This document shows positions 1-6,588 of a stretch of DNA of 17,628 bases, one piece after another. The translations under genes were made by a program, and so were the position numbers. Position 1 is the stretch's first letter, and every line of letters starts with the position of its first letter. Origin of the DNA: an uncultured Bacteroidales bacterium (lineage in GTDB: Bacteria; Bacteroidota; Bacteroidia; Bacteroidales; WCHB1-69); contig CALAVA010000162.1 of the NCBI GenBank assembly GCA_937892025.1, positions 1 through 17,628 on the forward strand, read 5' to 3'. The notes below the pieces were generated by a model. That model searched no databases, had not been told where the DNA came from, and was given only the letters and a program-made list of their open reading frames with translations.

Positions 1-180
1 CGCAGGGGCGGTGCTCCACAAGGTGGGGCGCTTCCGCCGAATTGCGGAACCCGCAAACCGGCGGAAGCGCCGCTCTACAAATGCGATAAATGCGGTTGGG
101 AACCGGAAGATCCGCGCAATCCTCCTAAGTTCTGCCCGCGTTGTGGCGATGCATTCAATGAGAATGACATTGTAAAATAA
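1..180 (+). CDS. 3' end of an SPFH-domain/zinc-ribbon protein (partial)
   Basis: The open frame enters from the left edge and ends at TAA 178-180, giving the last 59 residues. Seen: a Gly/Pro-rich stretch, then a rubredoxin-like zinc ribbon with two CxxC pairs (KCDKCGW and FCPRCGD) separated by a Pro-rich EPEDPRNPP segment, ending in ENDIVK. From memory of the family, this ribbon closes the SPFH proteins annotated as 'virion core protein (lumpy skin disease virus)-like' in Clostridia. The SPFH domain itself would lie outside the window. GC is about 57% by hand count, well above the genes to the right of 505. A second SPFH protein at 5089-6369 has a different C-terminus (three short ribbons and no such tail), so this is not a duplicate of it. 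The family call is fairly secure. The role (membrane-associated scaffold, stress) is inferred. Confidence 0.65.
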   Translation, partial: RRGGAPQGGALPPNCGTRKPAEAPLYKCDKCGWEPEDPRNPPKFCPRCGDAFNENDIVK

Positions 181-200
181 GATATATAGAAGGAAAGAGA

Positions 201-235
201 AACCTGCCGTCTGCGTACGCAAGCGGCAGGTTTTG
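201..235 (+). terminator. Rho-independent terminator of the SPFH gene
   Basis: A 9-bp perfect stem, AACCTGCCG (201-209) with CGGCAGGTT (224-232), encloses a 14-nt loop that can itself pair through GCGTACGC. TTTTGTGTTG follows. It lies 20 nt after the stop codon, as expected for an intrinsic terminator. Confidence 0.8.
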
Positions 236-327
236 TGTTGTGCGTGAAACAACATTCTGTCCGTGTCGCGTCGATGCAGGAATGAGAGGGATGGTAAAAT
301 ACGTGAAGTGTGTAACTATTTTTATTA

Positions 328-344
328 AAATGCATTAAACATTT
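328..344. promoter_or_regulatory. Possible operator: AAATG-N7-CATTT dyad
   Basis: AAATG (328-332) and CATTT (340-344) form a short inverted repeat in a very AT-rich stretch 20 nt upstream of the -35 box of the argC-like gene. The position and composition would suit an ArgR (ARG box) site, which is often found at argC, but the match is loose and could be chance. Confidence 0.2.
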
Positions 345-363
345 ATAAATATACAAAAATATC

Positions 364-392
364 TTGACAGGCAAGCAAAATTCTACTATTAT
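364..392 (+). promoter_or_regulatory. Sigma-70/sigma-A-type promoter for the argC fragment
   Basis: TTGACA (364-369), a 17-nt spacer and TATTAT (387-392) match the housekeeping promoter of Firmicutes and Proteobacteria almost perfectly. It lies 68 nt ahead of the argC-like ATG. This promoter class differs from the TAnnTTTG boxes found in front of genes in the rest of the window, which supports a different origin for the left end. Confidence 0.65.
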
Positions 393-460
393 GAGGTGTA
401 ATCATAGCAGTGGAATAATATGAAACTATAATAAGAGTTCGAAAGAAAAGGGCGGAAGAT

Positions 461-500
461 ATGACAAAGGTTTTTATCGACGGCAGTTCGGGAACGACGT
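461..500 (+). pseudogene. argC: 5' fragment of argC-like gene (cut at junction)
   Basis: ATG 461 is preceded by a purine-rich Shine-Dalgarno-like GGCGGAAG (451-458). The first 13 codons read MTKVFIDGSSGTT, which fits, from memory, the start of type-2 N-acetyl-gamma-glutamyl-phosphate reductase (K-V-F-I-D-G-x-x-G-T-T-G-L, the start of the NAD(P)-binding fold in arginine synthesis). After codon 13 the frame loses the expected GL(R/Q)I and runs into sequence that is antisense to the queG fragment. It stays open by chance to about 628. The promoter, ribosome binding site and a family-like N-terminus together make this a real gene start whose body has been replaced at about 500. The identification rests on only 13 residues. 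Confidence 0.5.
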
Positions 501-501
501 C

Positions 502-591
502 TATGGCAATGGCAGAGCAGTCTGTTATGCCACAATCGCAGAAACCCAAGGATAGTGCTTTTTGTTTGATGACTGAAGCAAAATGTGTCAT
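502..591 (-). pseudogene. queG: 5' fragment of queG-like gene (cut at junction)
   Basis: Reading leftward from ATG 591-589, about 30 codons resemble the N-terminus of epoxyqueuosine reductase (QueG, last step of queuosine tRNA modification): MTHFASVIKQKALSLGF followed by CDCGITDCSAI, comparable to the family's IKxxAxxLGFxxCGIxxA. The ATG overlaps the stop of the DUF4292 gene as ATGA (588-591), so the two were probably translationally coupled. Beyond about 502 the family resemblance stops. The frame stays open to 343 only by running through the promoter and leader of the argC-like gene on the other strand. No other frame continues QueG. The QueG call is from memory of a short segment and is moderately sure. 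The truncation itself is well supported by the opposing fragment. Confidence 0.5.
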
Positions 592-1448
592 TGTATCTCT
601 ATGGGCTTGTATTTCTCTATTTTTTTGATACTTGTAGGTCCAGGAACATTCAATTTGGTGGATTTTAATTGGCATTGCAATTGTAGGTGCATGTTGCTTA
701 TTTCTATCTTCAGCCTTTGATAGCCATATTGACCATCGGGTAAAGAGATAAAATCATCAAACCAAATAGCTATGCTGTTGAGGCTGTGTACATCTTTGAG
801 ATAATGATAAATGGTACGAGATAGAGAATCGGTTTGCAGTTTCTGTTCAAACACCTGCTTGTTGTTGAGGCTTGTGCGACTATCTGCACTATAGGTGATT
901 CCTTGTGAAGAACTATCCTTGTGGCAAGAACTATCAAAAAAAGGTAAATCTTGACCTAAAAACAAAGATTCTATCATAGAAAAATCTATCTTACAACCAA
1001 GTATGTACTCAAAAATACGATATGTCCCCCAATAATAGGTCTGGTTTAAATGATTGATATATTTGACAGAATCCTTTTCCAACACAAGTCTCGCTCCTTC
1101 TATCCCCATTTTACTTATCGTAATAAAAATAATGCTATCTTTTTTGTTTACATAGAAAGCATTTACACTGATAACATCTTGTTCTTGGGCTGTGTTTTTG
1201 ACTGTGATAGCCATGCGAGTGCTATACCAAAGGTAGTTTAAGGTATAAACTTGGGGAGCAGACAAAATAGATGCTGTGCTTTGTGGAGTTTTTATGGATA
1301 AACTATCTATGGGAGAATAGTTAGGAGGGGAGATAGTATTATGGGGTTTGCATGCCCATAAACTATAAAGAACAACAAAAACAAGCAGGTGTGCCTGAAA
1401 ACTGCTAAATAGTCCCCCTAAATAATTATATCCTCTCCACTTTTTCAA
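588..1448 (-). CDS. DUF4292 family lipoprotein
   Basis: A 286-residue predicted lipoprotein. The N-terminus has a long hydrophobic stretch (residues 21-32) ending in a lipobox S-L-W-A-C with Cys33, so it should be anchored in the cell envelope. The core KKDSIIFITISKMGIEGARL (about 102-121), followed by DSVKYINHLNQTYYWG, matches my memory of the Bacteroidetes DUF4292 family. The function of that family is not established. No ATG precedes the lipobox. The only usual start codon is TTG at 1448, just after an in-frame stop at 1464-1466, so the gene starts inside the last 23 nt of rel and is likely translationally coupled to it. Its own stop overlaps the queG-like ATG. The family call is good; the start is less sure. 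Confidence 0.7.
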   Translation of the reverse strand: MKKWRGYNYLGGLFSSFQAHLLVFVVLYSLWACKPHNTISPPNYSPIDSLSIKTPQSTASILSAPQVYTLNYLWYSTRMAITVKNTAQEQDVISVNAFYVNKKDSIIFITISKMGIEGARLVLEKDSVKYINHLNQTYYWGTYRIFEYILGCKIDFSMIESLFLGQDLPFFDSSCHKDSSSQGITYSADSRTSLNNKQVFEQKLQTDSLSRTIYHYLKDVHSLNSIAIWFDDFISLPDGQYGYQRLKIEISNMHLQLQCQLKSTKLNVPGPTSIKKIEKYKPIEIQ

Positions 1449-3660
1449 TGCCTTGAATAAGTTTTAATTTGTCCATTAATTTATTAAGATTGTCCACATG
1501 TTGGATATAAAGGCTTATTCGCCCCTCAAATATTCCCTCACTGCTTTCAAATTGTATAGAGCGACAATTAACTTGAAAATCTTGAGAAATGATGCCCGTA
1601 ATGCTATGTACTAAACCTTTTGAGTCAAATCCTTTGATATAAATGCCCGTCAAAAAATCCACTTGGGTCTGTTGTGGTCTCCATTTTGCTTTGACAATCT
1701 TATCTCCATATTTGGCAGACAATTGTATGGCATTGGAGCAATTTGCCCTATGGACAACTATCTCTTTATCGTTCAAAGAAAAGGCTATTACCTGATCGCC
1801 TGCTACGGGATTACAACACGTGGCTATAATCTGTTTTATTTCATGAACATTCTCACCCAATAACAACGATTGAGGATTTTGGGAGAGTTTCCGCCGTATA
1901 GCATTATCTACAGAAAACAGATTTTTGATGCCTTTGACCCATTTAAAAATAGGTTTTACCGCATTGACGAATTTATAAAACAAACCAATTTTAGAAAAGC
2001 ACTGCTTTACGTTAGCCTCTGTTATTGTTCCATTGTAAATACCGATATACAATTCTTGTTTGTCTTTGCAATTACAAAAAGCCATCAACTTATCTCTATT
2101 GATTTTGTTTATTTCAACATCATATTTCTTAAAATAAGTTTTTAAAATGCTTTTTCCCTCATTGATTTTATCATCTCTTTCCTTTTGTAACACTTTGCTA
2201 ATGCTATCAACAGCCTTTGACGTAGCCACAAAACTAAGCCATTCTTCATGCACTTTTTGTTTCTTGGAGGTGATGATTTCTATTTGGTCCCCACTTTTGA
2301 GGAGATAAGAGGGCGGAACAAGTTTGTTGTTTACTTTTGCACCAATACAAAAATTTCCCAGTTGTTCGCCTATCTCATAGGCAAAATCCAAAACAGTAGA
2401 GTTTTCGGGCATCGTGTGTTCATCGCCCTTGGGAGTAAACACAAATATTTCTTTGTTGAAAAGGTTCATCTTTACACCTGCAACCAATTCACCCGTGTTA
2501 CTATCATTGTTTTGGAGTATTTCTTTTATCTTGCTCAACCACGCATCTACACCTTGCTCATAACTTTGTTTGTTGTTTTCTTTGTACACCCAGTGAGCCG
2601 CAAAACCATTTTCGGCAATAGCGTCCATTTGGCGAGTGCGTATCTGAACTTCTACCCATTTGCCCGTGTGGCTCATCACAGTGGTATGCAACGACTGGTA
2701 ACCATTGGATTTGGGGGTAGATATCCAATCTCGCAATCTGTCAGAACGAGGGGTATAAATATCGGTTACCAATGAATATACAGACCAACATGAAGATTTT
2801 TGGTGTTCTTCATCTGAATCTATAATGATACGGATAGCAAACAAATCATAAACCTCATCAAAAGGAATCTTCTTTTTGGTCATTTTTTGCCAAATAGAAT
2901 ATATAGATTTTGTCCGACTGAGTATTTCAAAACTAAACCCTTTTTCAGTGAGTTTTTCTTTTATCGGTGCGGTAAAGTCGCTGATAAATTGCTCACGCTC
3001 ACTACTACTCTCTTGTATTTTCTTCGCTATATATTCATAACTGCCAGGGTCTTGGTATTTCATAGCCAAATCTTCCAATTCTGATTTGATATTATAAAAA
3101 CCCAAACGATGGGCAAGAGGAGCGTACATATAGAGTGTTTCAGAGGATATTTTCATTTGTTTGTCCGCAGGCATAGAGTCCAAAGTTCGCATGTTGTGCA
3201 AGCGGTCAGCCAATTTTATCAGAATAACACGAGCGTCCTTGCTCATAGAAAGCAGTATTTTTCTAAATGTCTCAAATTGTTTGGAGGCTTGAGTGTCAGA
3301 AACATCGTCTATTTTGGTGAGACCATCTATAATGTAGGCGACTTCTTCTCCAAATAGAGTTTCTATATCTTGAAGAGTATATTCTGTATCTTCAACAGTG
3401 TCATGCAAAAGAGCACAAATGACAGATGTCGCCCCCAAATTCATATTGTCCAAAATAATGTTGGCGACTTCAAGTGGGTGGAGTATATACGGCTCGCCAC
3501 TACGTCTGCGCATGTCTTTATGAGCATTGAACGCCAAAGAAAAGGCTTTCCGAACATTCTTCTTTTGCTCGCGGGAGGCATGCCTTTCACGCAATTTTAA
3601 CTGAATATCTCTATAACGTGAATATATCTGTTGCATCTCTTCGTTGGGTAGGGTGTTCAT
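1426..3660 (-). CDS. rel: Bifunctional (p)ppGpp synthetase/hydrolase Rel (RelA/SpoT family)
   Basis: 744 residues with the full long-RSH layout. The HD hydrolase domain has the His of ILHPLEV (61), HDTVED (86-91) and ADRLHNMRT (151-159). The synthetase domain follows, with RTKSIYSIWQKM (249-260), YDLFAIRI (271-278), GYQSLHTTV (320-328) and VEVQIRT (336-342). The TGS domain covers about 403-466 (KEIFVFTPKGD to DQIEIITSK). A helical segment is followed by the Cys-containing zinc-finger/RIS region (CCNPVAGD at 615-622, HRANC at 637-641) and a C-terminal ACT domain (about 671-744). Intact hydrolase motifs point to a bifunctional enzyme that makes and destroys the stringent-response alarmone, as expected for the single long RSH of Bacteroidetes. 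It is the first gene of a leftward operon with the DUF4292 gene. No TAnnTTTG box was found in its short leader. Confidence 0.95.
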   Translation of the reverse strand: MNTLPNEEMQQIYSRYRDIQLKLRERHASREQKKNVRKAFSLAFNAHKDMRRRSGEPYILHPLEVANIILDNMNLGATSVICALLHDTVEDTEYTLQDIETLFGEEVAYIIDGLTKIDDVSDTQASKQFETFRKILLSMSKDARVILIKLADRLHNMRTLDSMPADKQMKISSETLYMYAPLAHRLGFYNIKSELEDLAMKYQDPGSYEYIAKKIQESSSEREQFISDFTAPIKEKLTEKGFSFEILSRTKSIYSIWQKMTKKKIPFDEVYDLFAIRIIIDSDEEHQKSSCWSVYSLVTDIYTPRSDRLRDWISTPKSNGYQSLHTTVMSHTGKWVEVQIRTRQMDAIAENGFAAHWVYKENNKQSYEQGVDAWLSKIKEILQNNDSNTGELVAGVKMNLFNKEIFVFTPKGDEHTMPENSTVLDFAYEIGEQLGNFCIGAKVNNKLVPPSYLLKSGDQIEIITSKKQKVHEEWLSFVATSKAVDSISKVLQKERDDKINEGKSILKTYFKKYDVEINKINRDKLMAFCNCKDKQELYIGIYNGTITEANVKQCFSKIGLFYKFVNAVKPIFKWVKGIKNLFSVDNAIRRKLSQNPQSLLLGENVHEIKQIIATCCNPVAGDQVIAFSLNDKEIVVHRANCSNAIQLSAKYGDKIVKAKWRPQQTQVDFLTGIYIKGFDSKGLVHSITGIISQDFQVNCRSIQFESSEGIFEGRISLYIQHVDNLNKLMDKLKLIQGIEKVERI

Positions 3661-3736
3661 GGCTCTAATCTAATTACAAAACAATAAAGGTTGATTTTTT
3701 TCTTATTTGTATATAAATGGTCTATTGTAAGACTAA

Positions 3737-3916
3737 TTATAAGACTAAATGTAAGCCTATGCTGTTGAAAATAGCATTAGGGGCAAAGTAGTAGCGATAC
3801 GCAACACTACACCATGTTGCATCATGGCTCTCAACCATAACCATAAACTCTTTTTGGTAACTATATAATACCATTGTTGCTATTGCTACAACTAATAACA
3901 TTAATCTCTTTTTCAT
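3737..3916 (-). pseudogene. Decayed SUMF1/FGE-like lipoprotein: signal peptide joined to the C-terminal tail
   Basis: A 59-codon frame starts at ATG 3916 and ends at TAA 3737-3739. Residues 1-18 are a classic signal sequence (MKKRLMLLVVAIATMVLY). Residues 30-59 read SHDATWCSVAYRYYFAPNAI and FNSIGLHLVL, which lines up with the C-terminus of formylglycine-generating-enzyme-like (SUMF1, C-type-lectin fold) proteins: roughly SWxxDATWCRVAYRxxxxP then xNxIGFRLVL. The usual RGGSW just before it is lost and the conserved FR near the end is LH. The body of about 200 or more residues between signal and tail is missing. I infer an internally deleted relic that kept its promoter and start. It could still be expressed as a small exported peptide. 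The match is from memory. Confidence 0.5.
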
Positions 3917-3938
3917 TTTAATTGGATTTTAGTGTCTG

Positions 3939-3946
3939 CAAAGATA
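3939..3946 (-). promoter_or_regulatory. Bacteroidetes -7 box for the SUMF1-like remnant
   Basis: On the minus strand TATCTTTG fits TAnnTTTG exactly and lies 22 nt before the ATG at 3916, followed by an A-rich leader. No TTTG -33 box sits at the usual 19-21 nt spacing, so only the -7 element is supported. Confidence 0.5.
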
Positions 3947-4021
3947 ACATTTTTTCCTACATGTTGCCTTTCTCAATGAAACTTAGCATGAAATCTATAA
4001 TCTATAATTCCTTCTCCAAAG

Positions 4022-4053
4022 TTTGTCTAATAAGAAATAAAAGTGTAATTTTG
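4022..4053 (+). promoter_or_regulatory. Bacteroidetes sigma-AB promoter for the Tim44-like/SPFH operon
   Basis: TTTG (4022-4025), a 20-nt spacer and TAATTTTG (4046-4053) fit the Bacteroidetes consensus TTTG-N19-21-TAnnTTTG in both boxes and spacing. It leaves a leader of about 80 nt before ATG 4142. It is the best promoter match in the right-hand part of the window. Confidence 0.7.
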
Positions 4054-4141
4054 CAATGTTCTTTTATTCATTTTTGTTATACAAAAGATTTTGGTGAATA
4101 ATGGATAAAATGATTTTGGAAACAATTAAAAATTTTATATA

Positions 4142-5062
4142 ATGAGTAAATTTAACAAATTTAATATTATTAGTAGTTGGAAACGCTATCTTCCATTTTT
4201 ATTGTTGATAGTGGCTATTATTTGTTGCGATATTGCTATTGCAGATGTAGGAAATCAAAATCGTTATGATTCTGATTACAGCGGTGATTCTGGTTACGAC
4301 AGTGATTCTGACAGCGGAGATGGCGGTGCCCTTGTAGGCTTGTTGTTAGGCTTGCTAATTAGTCACCCCAAAGTTGGAATTCCCATCCTCATTCTGCTTG
4401 TAATCTTTTATTTTATTATGAAAAGAAAATCCAAAAACACCAATAAAAATAAACGTGTCAATAATCAAGCAGCTTTGGAGAACACCCCTGACAGCAGTGC
4501 CGAAGTGGCGGTCCAAATTCAGACTATAGACCCTGCTTTTTCATCAGATAAATTTATCGGGTTTGCACGTGAAGTGTTTATGACTATACAGCAGGCATGG
4601 ACGGCCAAAGATTGGAAACCTATCCGTCCTTTCGAGAGTGAAACCTTATTCAACACACATAAACAACAACTTGACGAGTACATCCGTTTAGGAAAAACGA
4701 ATGTGGTGGAAAAAATTGCCATCAAACATTGCTCTTTGCACTCTTTTCGGCAAGATGGAGACAAGGAAGTGCTTACGGTATGGCTCAATGCTGTTATGCG
4801 AGATTATGTAATTGACGATACCACAAAAAAAGTTTTAGAAAGCGACCCCAATCGCGATTGGTATATGCGTTATGAGATGGTGTTCAATAGAAAAGCAGGA
4901 CTTAAAACTGACCCCAGCAAAAAAGGCAATACCATCACCAATTGTCCAAACTGCGGTGCCCCAACAGAAATAACCTCTTCAGGACAATGTGCTTATTGCG
5001 GTAGTGTAGTAACAAATGGTGAGCATGATTGGGTGCTTACAGATATTCATTCACGAAATTAA
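4142..5062 (+). CDS. Tim44-like domain membrane protein with C-terminal zinc ribbon
   Basis: 306 residues. A hydrophobic segment at 16-34 is a signal or first membrane helix. Residues 42-60 are an Asp/Ser/Gly-rich tract (DSDYSGDSGYDSDSDSGDGG), followed by a long hydrophobic region at 63-93 (one or two helices) and a basic stretch. The domain at about 127-250 (DPAFSSDKFIGFAREVF, then QQAWTAKDWKPIRPFES) matches my memory of the Tim44/MRPL45-like fold found in bacterial membrane proteins. A zinc ribbon follows with C268-x2-C271 and C283-x2-C286, then the conserved-looking GEHDWVLTDI ending. The soluble part should face the cytoplasm. It is 26 nt upstream of an SPFH/zinc-ribbon gene, so the two very likely form one operon under the promoter at 4022-4053. 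The substrate is unknown. By analogy to Tim44 it may bind lipid or client proteins at the membrane. Confidence 0.75.
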   Translation: MSKFNKFNIISSWKRYLPFLLLIVAIICCDIAIADVGNQNRYDSDYSGDSGYDSDSDSGDGGALVGLLLGLLISHPKVGIPILILLVIFYFIMKRKSKNTNKNKRVNNQAALENTPDSSAEVAVQIQTIDPAFSSDKFIGFAREVFMTIQQAWTAKDWKPIRPFESETLFNTHKQQLDEYIRLGKTNVVEKIAIKHCSLHSFRQDGDKEVLTVWLNAVMRDYVIDDTTKKVLESDPNRDWYMRYEMVFNRKAGLKTDPSKKGNTITNCPNCGAPTEITSSGQCAYCGSVVTNGEHDWVLTDIHSRN

Positions 5063-5088
5063 TAACAAAACATTAAAATTATAGTAAT

Positions 5089-6369
5089 ATGGGACTTATA
5101 AAAGCAGCAATAGGTGCTGTATCAGGCACATTGAAAGACCAATGGTTGGACATTATAAAATGTGATAATATGGATATGGACACCCTAATGGTAAAAGTAA
5201 CAACCCAATCAGGACAAATATCCAAAAGTAGCCGAATTATCGTGGCTCCCGGACAAGTGGCTGTAATTTATGACAGTGGCTCCGTCCTTGACGCCACCGC
5301 CGAAGAAGGTATCTACAACTTTGACCAAAGTTCATCGCCATCGTTCTTCGCAGGAGAGTTAGGCCCTGTCTTCAAAGAAATGTGGCAACGTTTTACTTAT
5401 GGTGGCACTCCCGCTAAGGAACAAGCCGTGTTCTTCTTCAATATCAAGGAAATTTTGGACAACAAGTTTGGTACTGCCACGCCTATTCCTTTTCAAGATT
5501 GGTCGCACGCCATTCCCAATCAACAGATGAATGGTTCACTCATCCCGATGGGACTCAATGTGCGTTGTTATGGAAAATATACCTTCCAACTTGATGATGT
5601 AGGTATTTTTATGCACAACCATGCAGGTACGGCCAATGTGGTAAAAAAACAAGACATTACCGAACAAATGCGTAGTGAAGTGATTGCCTCTTTCCAAAAT
5701 GTACTTAACGAGATGGGCAACAGCAAACATCGTGTACCTGTGCTTGAACTTCCAAGTTATACCGATGAGATGAAACAGGTTATGGACGAGAGAGTATTTG
5801 ATGAACCTATTCGCCGTCGTGGTGTCAAGTTGATAAGTTTCACCGTAGAATCCGTTTCACTGGACGAGGCAAGCCAAGCCAAGATTGACCGCTATGAGTT
5901 TAGCTCCAACTCAATGATGCAACAAGGTAAGATAATAGATGTTATGCAAACAGCAGCAAGCAACGAAGCAGGTGCTGCAGGGGCTTTTATGGGACTCGGT
6001 ATGATGAATGCAGGTATGGGCGGCATGTCAGGAAGTGTTATGCAAAACGCATGGAGCAATCAAGGTCAGCAGGTTAACTATGACCCATACAATCAAGCAC
6101 CAACACCAACAGCACAGCAACCTCAAGGTGTTCCTTGCTCCAAGTGTGGCACACCTATCACGGGTAAGTTCTGCCCAAATTGTGGTGAACCCGCCCCAAT
6201 GCCAAAGGTAGCAAAAAAATGCCCGAAGTGTGGTACAGAATCTACAGGCAAGTTCTGTTCCGAGTGTGGTACACCTATCCCAGCAGACAATGGTCCAAAA
6301 CATTGCACCAACTGCGGGGCAGAGGTAACGGGTAAATTCTGTCCTGAATGCGGAACAGCAATATCTTAA
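5089..6369 (+). CDS. SPFH-domain protein with three C-terminal zinc ribbons (virion-core-protein-like family)
   Basis: 426 residues starting MGLIKAAIGAVSGTLKDQWL, typical from memory of the SPFH family annotated 'virion core protein-like' (compare YdjI of Bacillus subtilis). The SPFH/band-7 region spans about 25-270 and includes IIVAPGQVAVIYDSG, GLNVRCYGKYTFQL and GVKLISFTVESVSLDEASQAK. A Met/Gly/Gln-rich linker (275-345) leads to three similar zinc ribbons: C350/353/362/365, C378/381/390/393 and C406/409/418/421, each around a [T/S]GKFCxxCG core. There is no signal peptide, so it is probably a cytoplasmic, membrane-associated oligomer. It follows the Tim44-like gene by 26 nt. In Bacillus a comparable SPFH protein works with small membrane proteins that recruit PspA (recalled, not checked), which suggests a membrane-stress role here. 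The family is sure; the role is inferred. Confidence 0.85.
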   Translation: MGLIKAAIGAVSGTLKDQWLDIIKCDNMDMDTLMVKVTTQSGQISKSSRIIVAPGQVAVIYDSGSVLDATAEEGIYNFDQSSSPSFFAGELGPVFKEMWQRFTYGGTPAKEQAVFFFNIKEILDNKFGTATPIPFQDWSHAIPNQQMNGSLIPMGLNVRCYGKYTFQLDDVGIFMHNHAGTANVVKKQDITEQMRSEVIASFQNVLNEMGNSKHRVPVLELPSYTDEMKQVMDERVFDEPIRRRGVKLISFTVESVSLDEASQAKIDRYEFSSNSMMQQGKIIDVMQTAASNEAGAAGAFMGLGMMNAGMGGMSGSVMQNAWSNQGQQVNYDPYNQAPTPTAQQPQGVPCSKCGTPITGKFCPNCGEPAPMPKVAKKCPKCGTESTGKFCSECGTPIPADNGPKHCTNCGAEVTGKFCPECGTAIS

Positions 6370-6377
6370 AATTTATC

Positions 6378-6393
6378 ATGTTTTAAAAAACAT
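6378..6393. repeat. Short A/T dyad after the SPFH gene
   Basis: ATGTTTT (6378-6384) and AAAACAT (6387-6393) form a 7-bp inverted repeat with a 2-nt centre, eight bases after the stop. It is A/T only in its middle, so it is a weak hairpin. The proper terminator is downstream at 6491. Confidence 0.3.
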
Positions 6394-6490
6394 AAAACGT
6401 TTAAAACAAATCTGTTTATTGATAGAAAAAAGTGTTTTATTCGCCTTTAAATGCAATTAAAACACATTGATGTTCGCAAAAATAAACATT

Positions 6491-6527
6491 TAGGGCTGAC
6501 CTCAAATGAGAATCAGCCCTAATTTTT
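6491..6527 (+). terminator. Rho-independent terminator of the Tim44-like/SPFH operon
   Basis: A 9-bp perfect stem, TAGGGCTGA (6491-6499) with TCAGCCCTA (6513-6521), carries an inner CTC/GAG pairing in the loop and is followed by ATTTTT. It lies about 120 nt after the SPFH stop and isolates this operon from dxs. Confidence 0.8.
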
Positions 6528-6563
6528 ATGCTACCAATGGTAAGTTGATGCTGTTTTTTTTCA

Positions 6564-6571
6564 TACTTTTG
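6564..6571 (+). promoter_or_regulatory. -7 box of the dxs promoter
   Basis: TACTTTTG fits TAnnTTTG and ends 17 nt before ATG 6589, giving a very short leader. A TTG at 6545-6547 is 16 nt upstream, closer than the usual 19-21 nt, so the -33 element is uncertain. Confidence 0.55.
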
Positions 6572-6588
6572 CAACATTAATTATAGTG

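Noticed and set aside
75..374. 99-codon minus-strand frame at the left end
   Set aside because: It is antisense to the SPFH tail and its terminator, and contains the hairpin sequence. No coding signal.
343..675. 110-codon minus-strand frame as one intact gene
   Set aside because: Its first part lies inside the DUF4292 gene and its last part runs through the argC promoter and leader. Only 502-591 resembles a protein family (QueG), so it is reported as a fragment.
2248..2775. 175-codon plus-strand open frame inside rel
   Set aside because: It is antisense to the fully conserved synthetase/TGS region of Rel, shows no recognisable domain and has no promoter. It is a shadow frame.
3721..3760. 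Short direct repeat TAAGACTAA near the end of the SUMF1-like remnant
   Set aside because: Only two copies of 8-9 nt in AT-rich DNA; too short to call a repeat element or an attachment site.
5980..6311. Short antisense frames across the zinc-ribbon repeats of the SPFH gene
   Set aside because: The repeated Cys codons keep the opposite strand open. The plus-strand ribbons explain the region.
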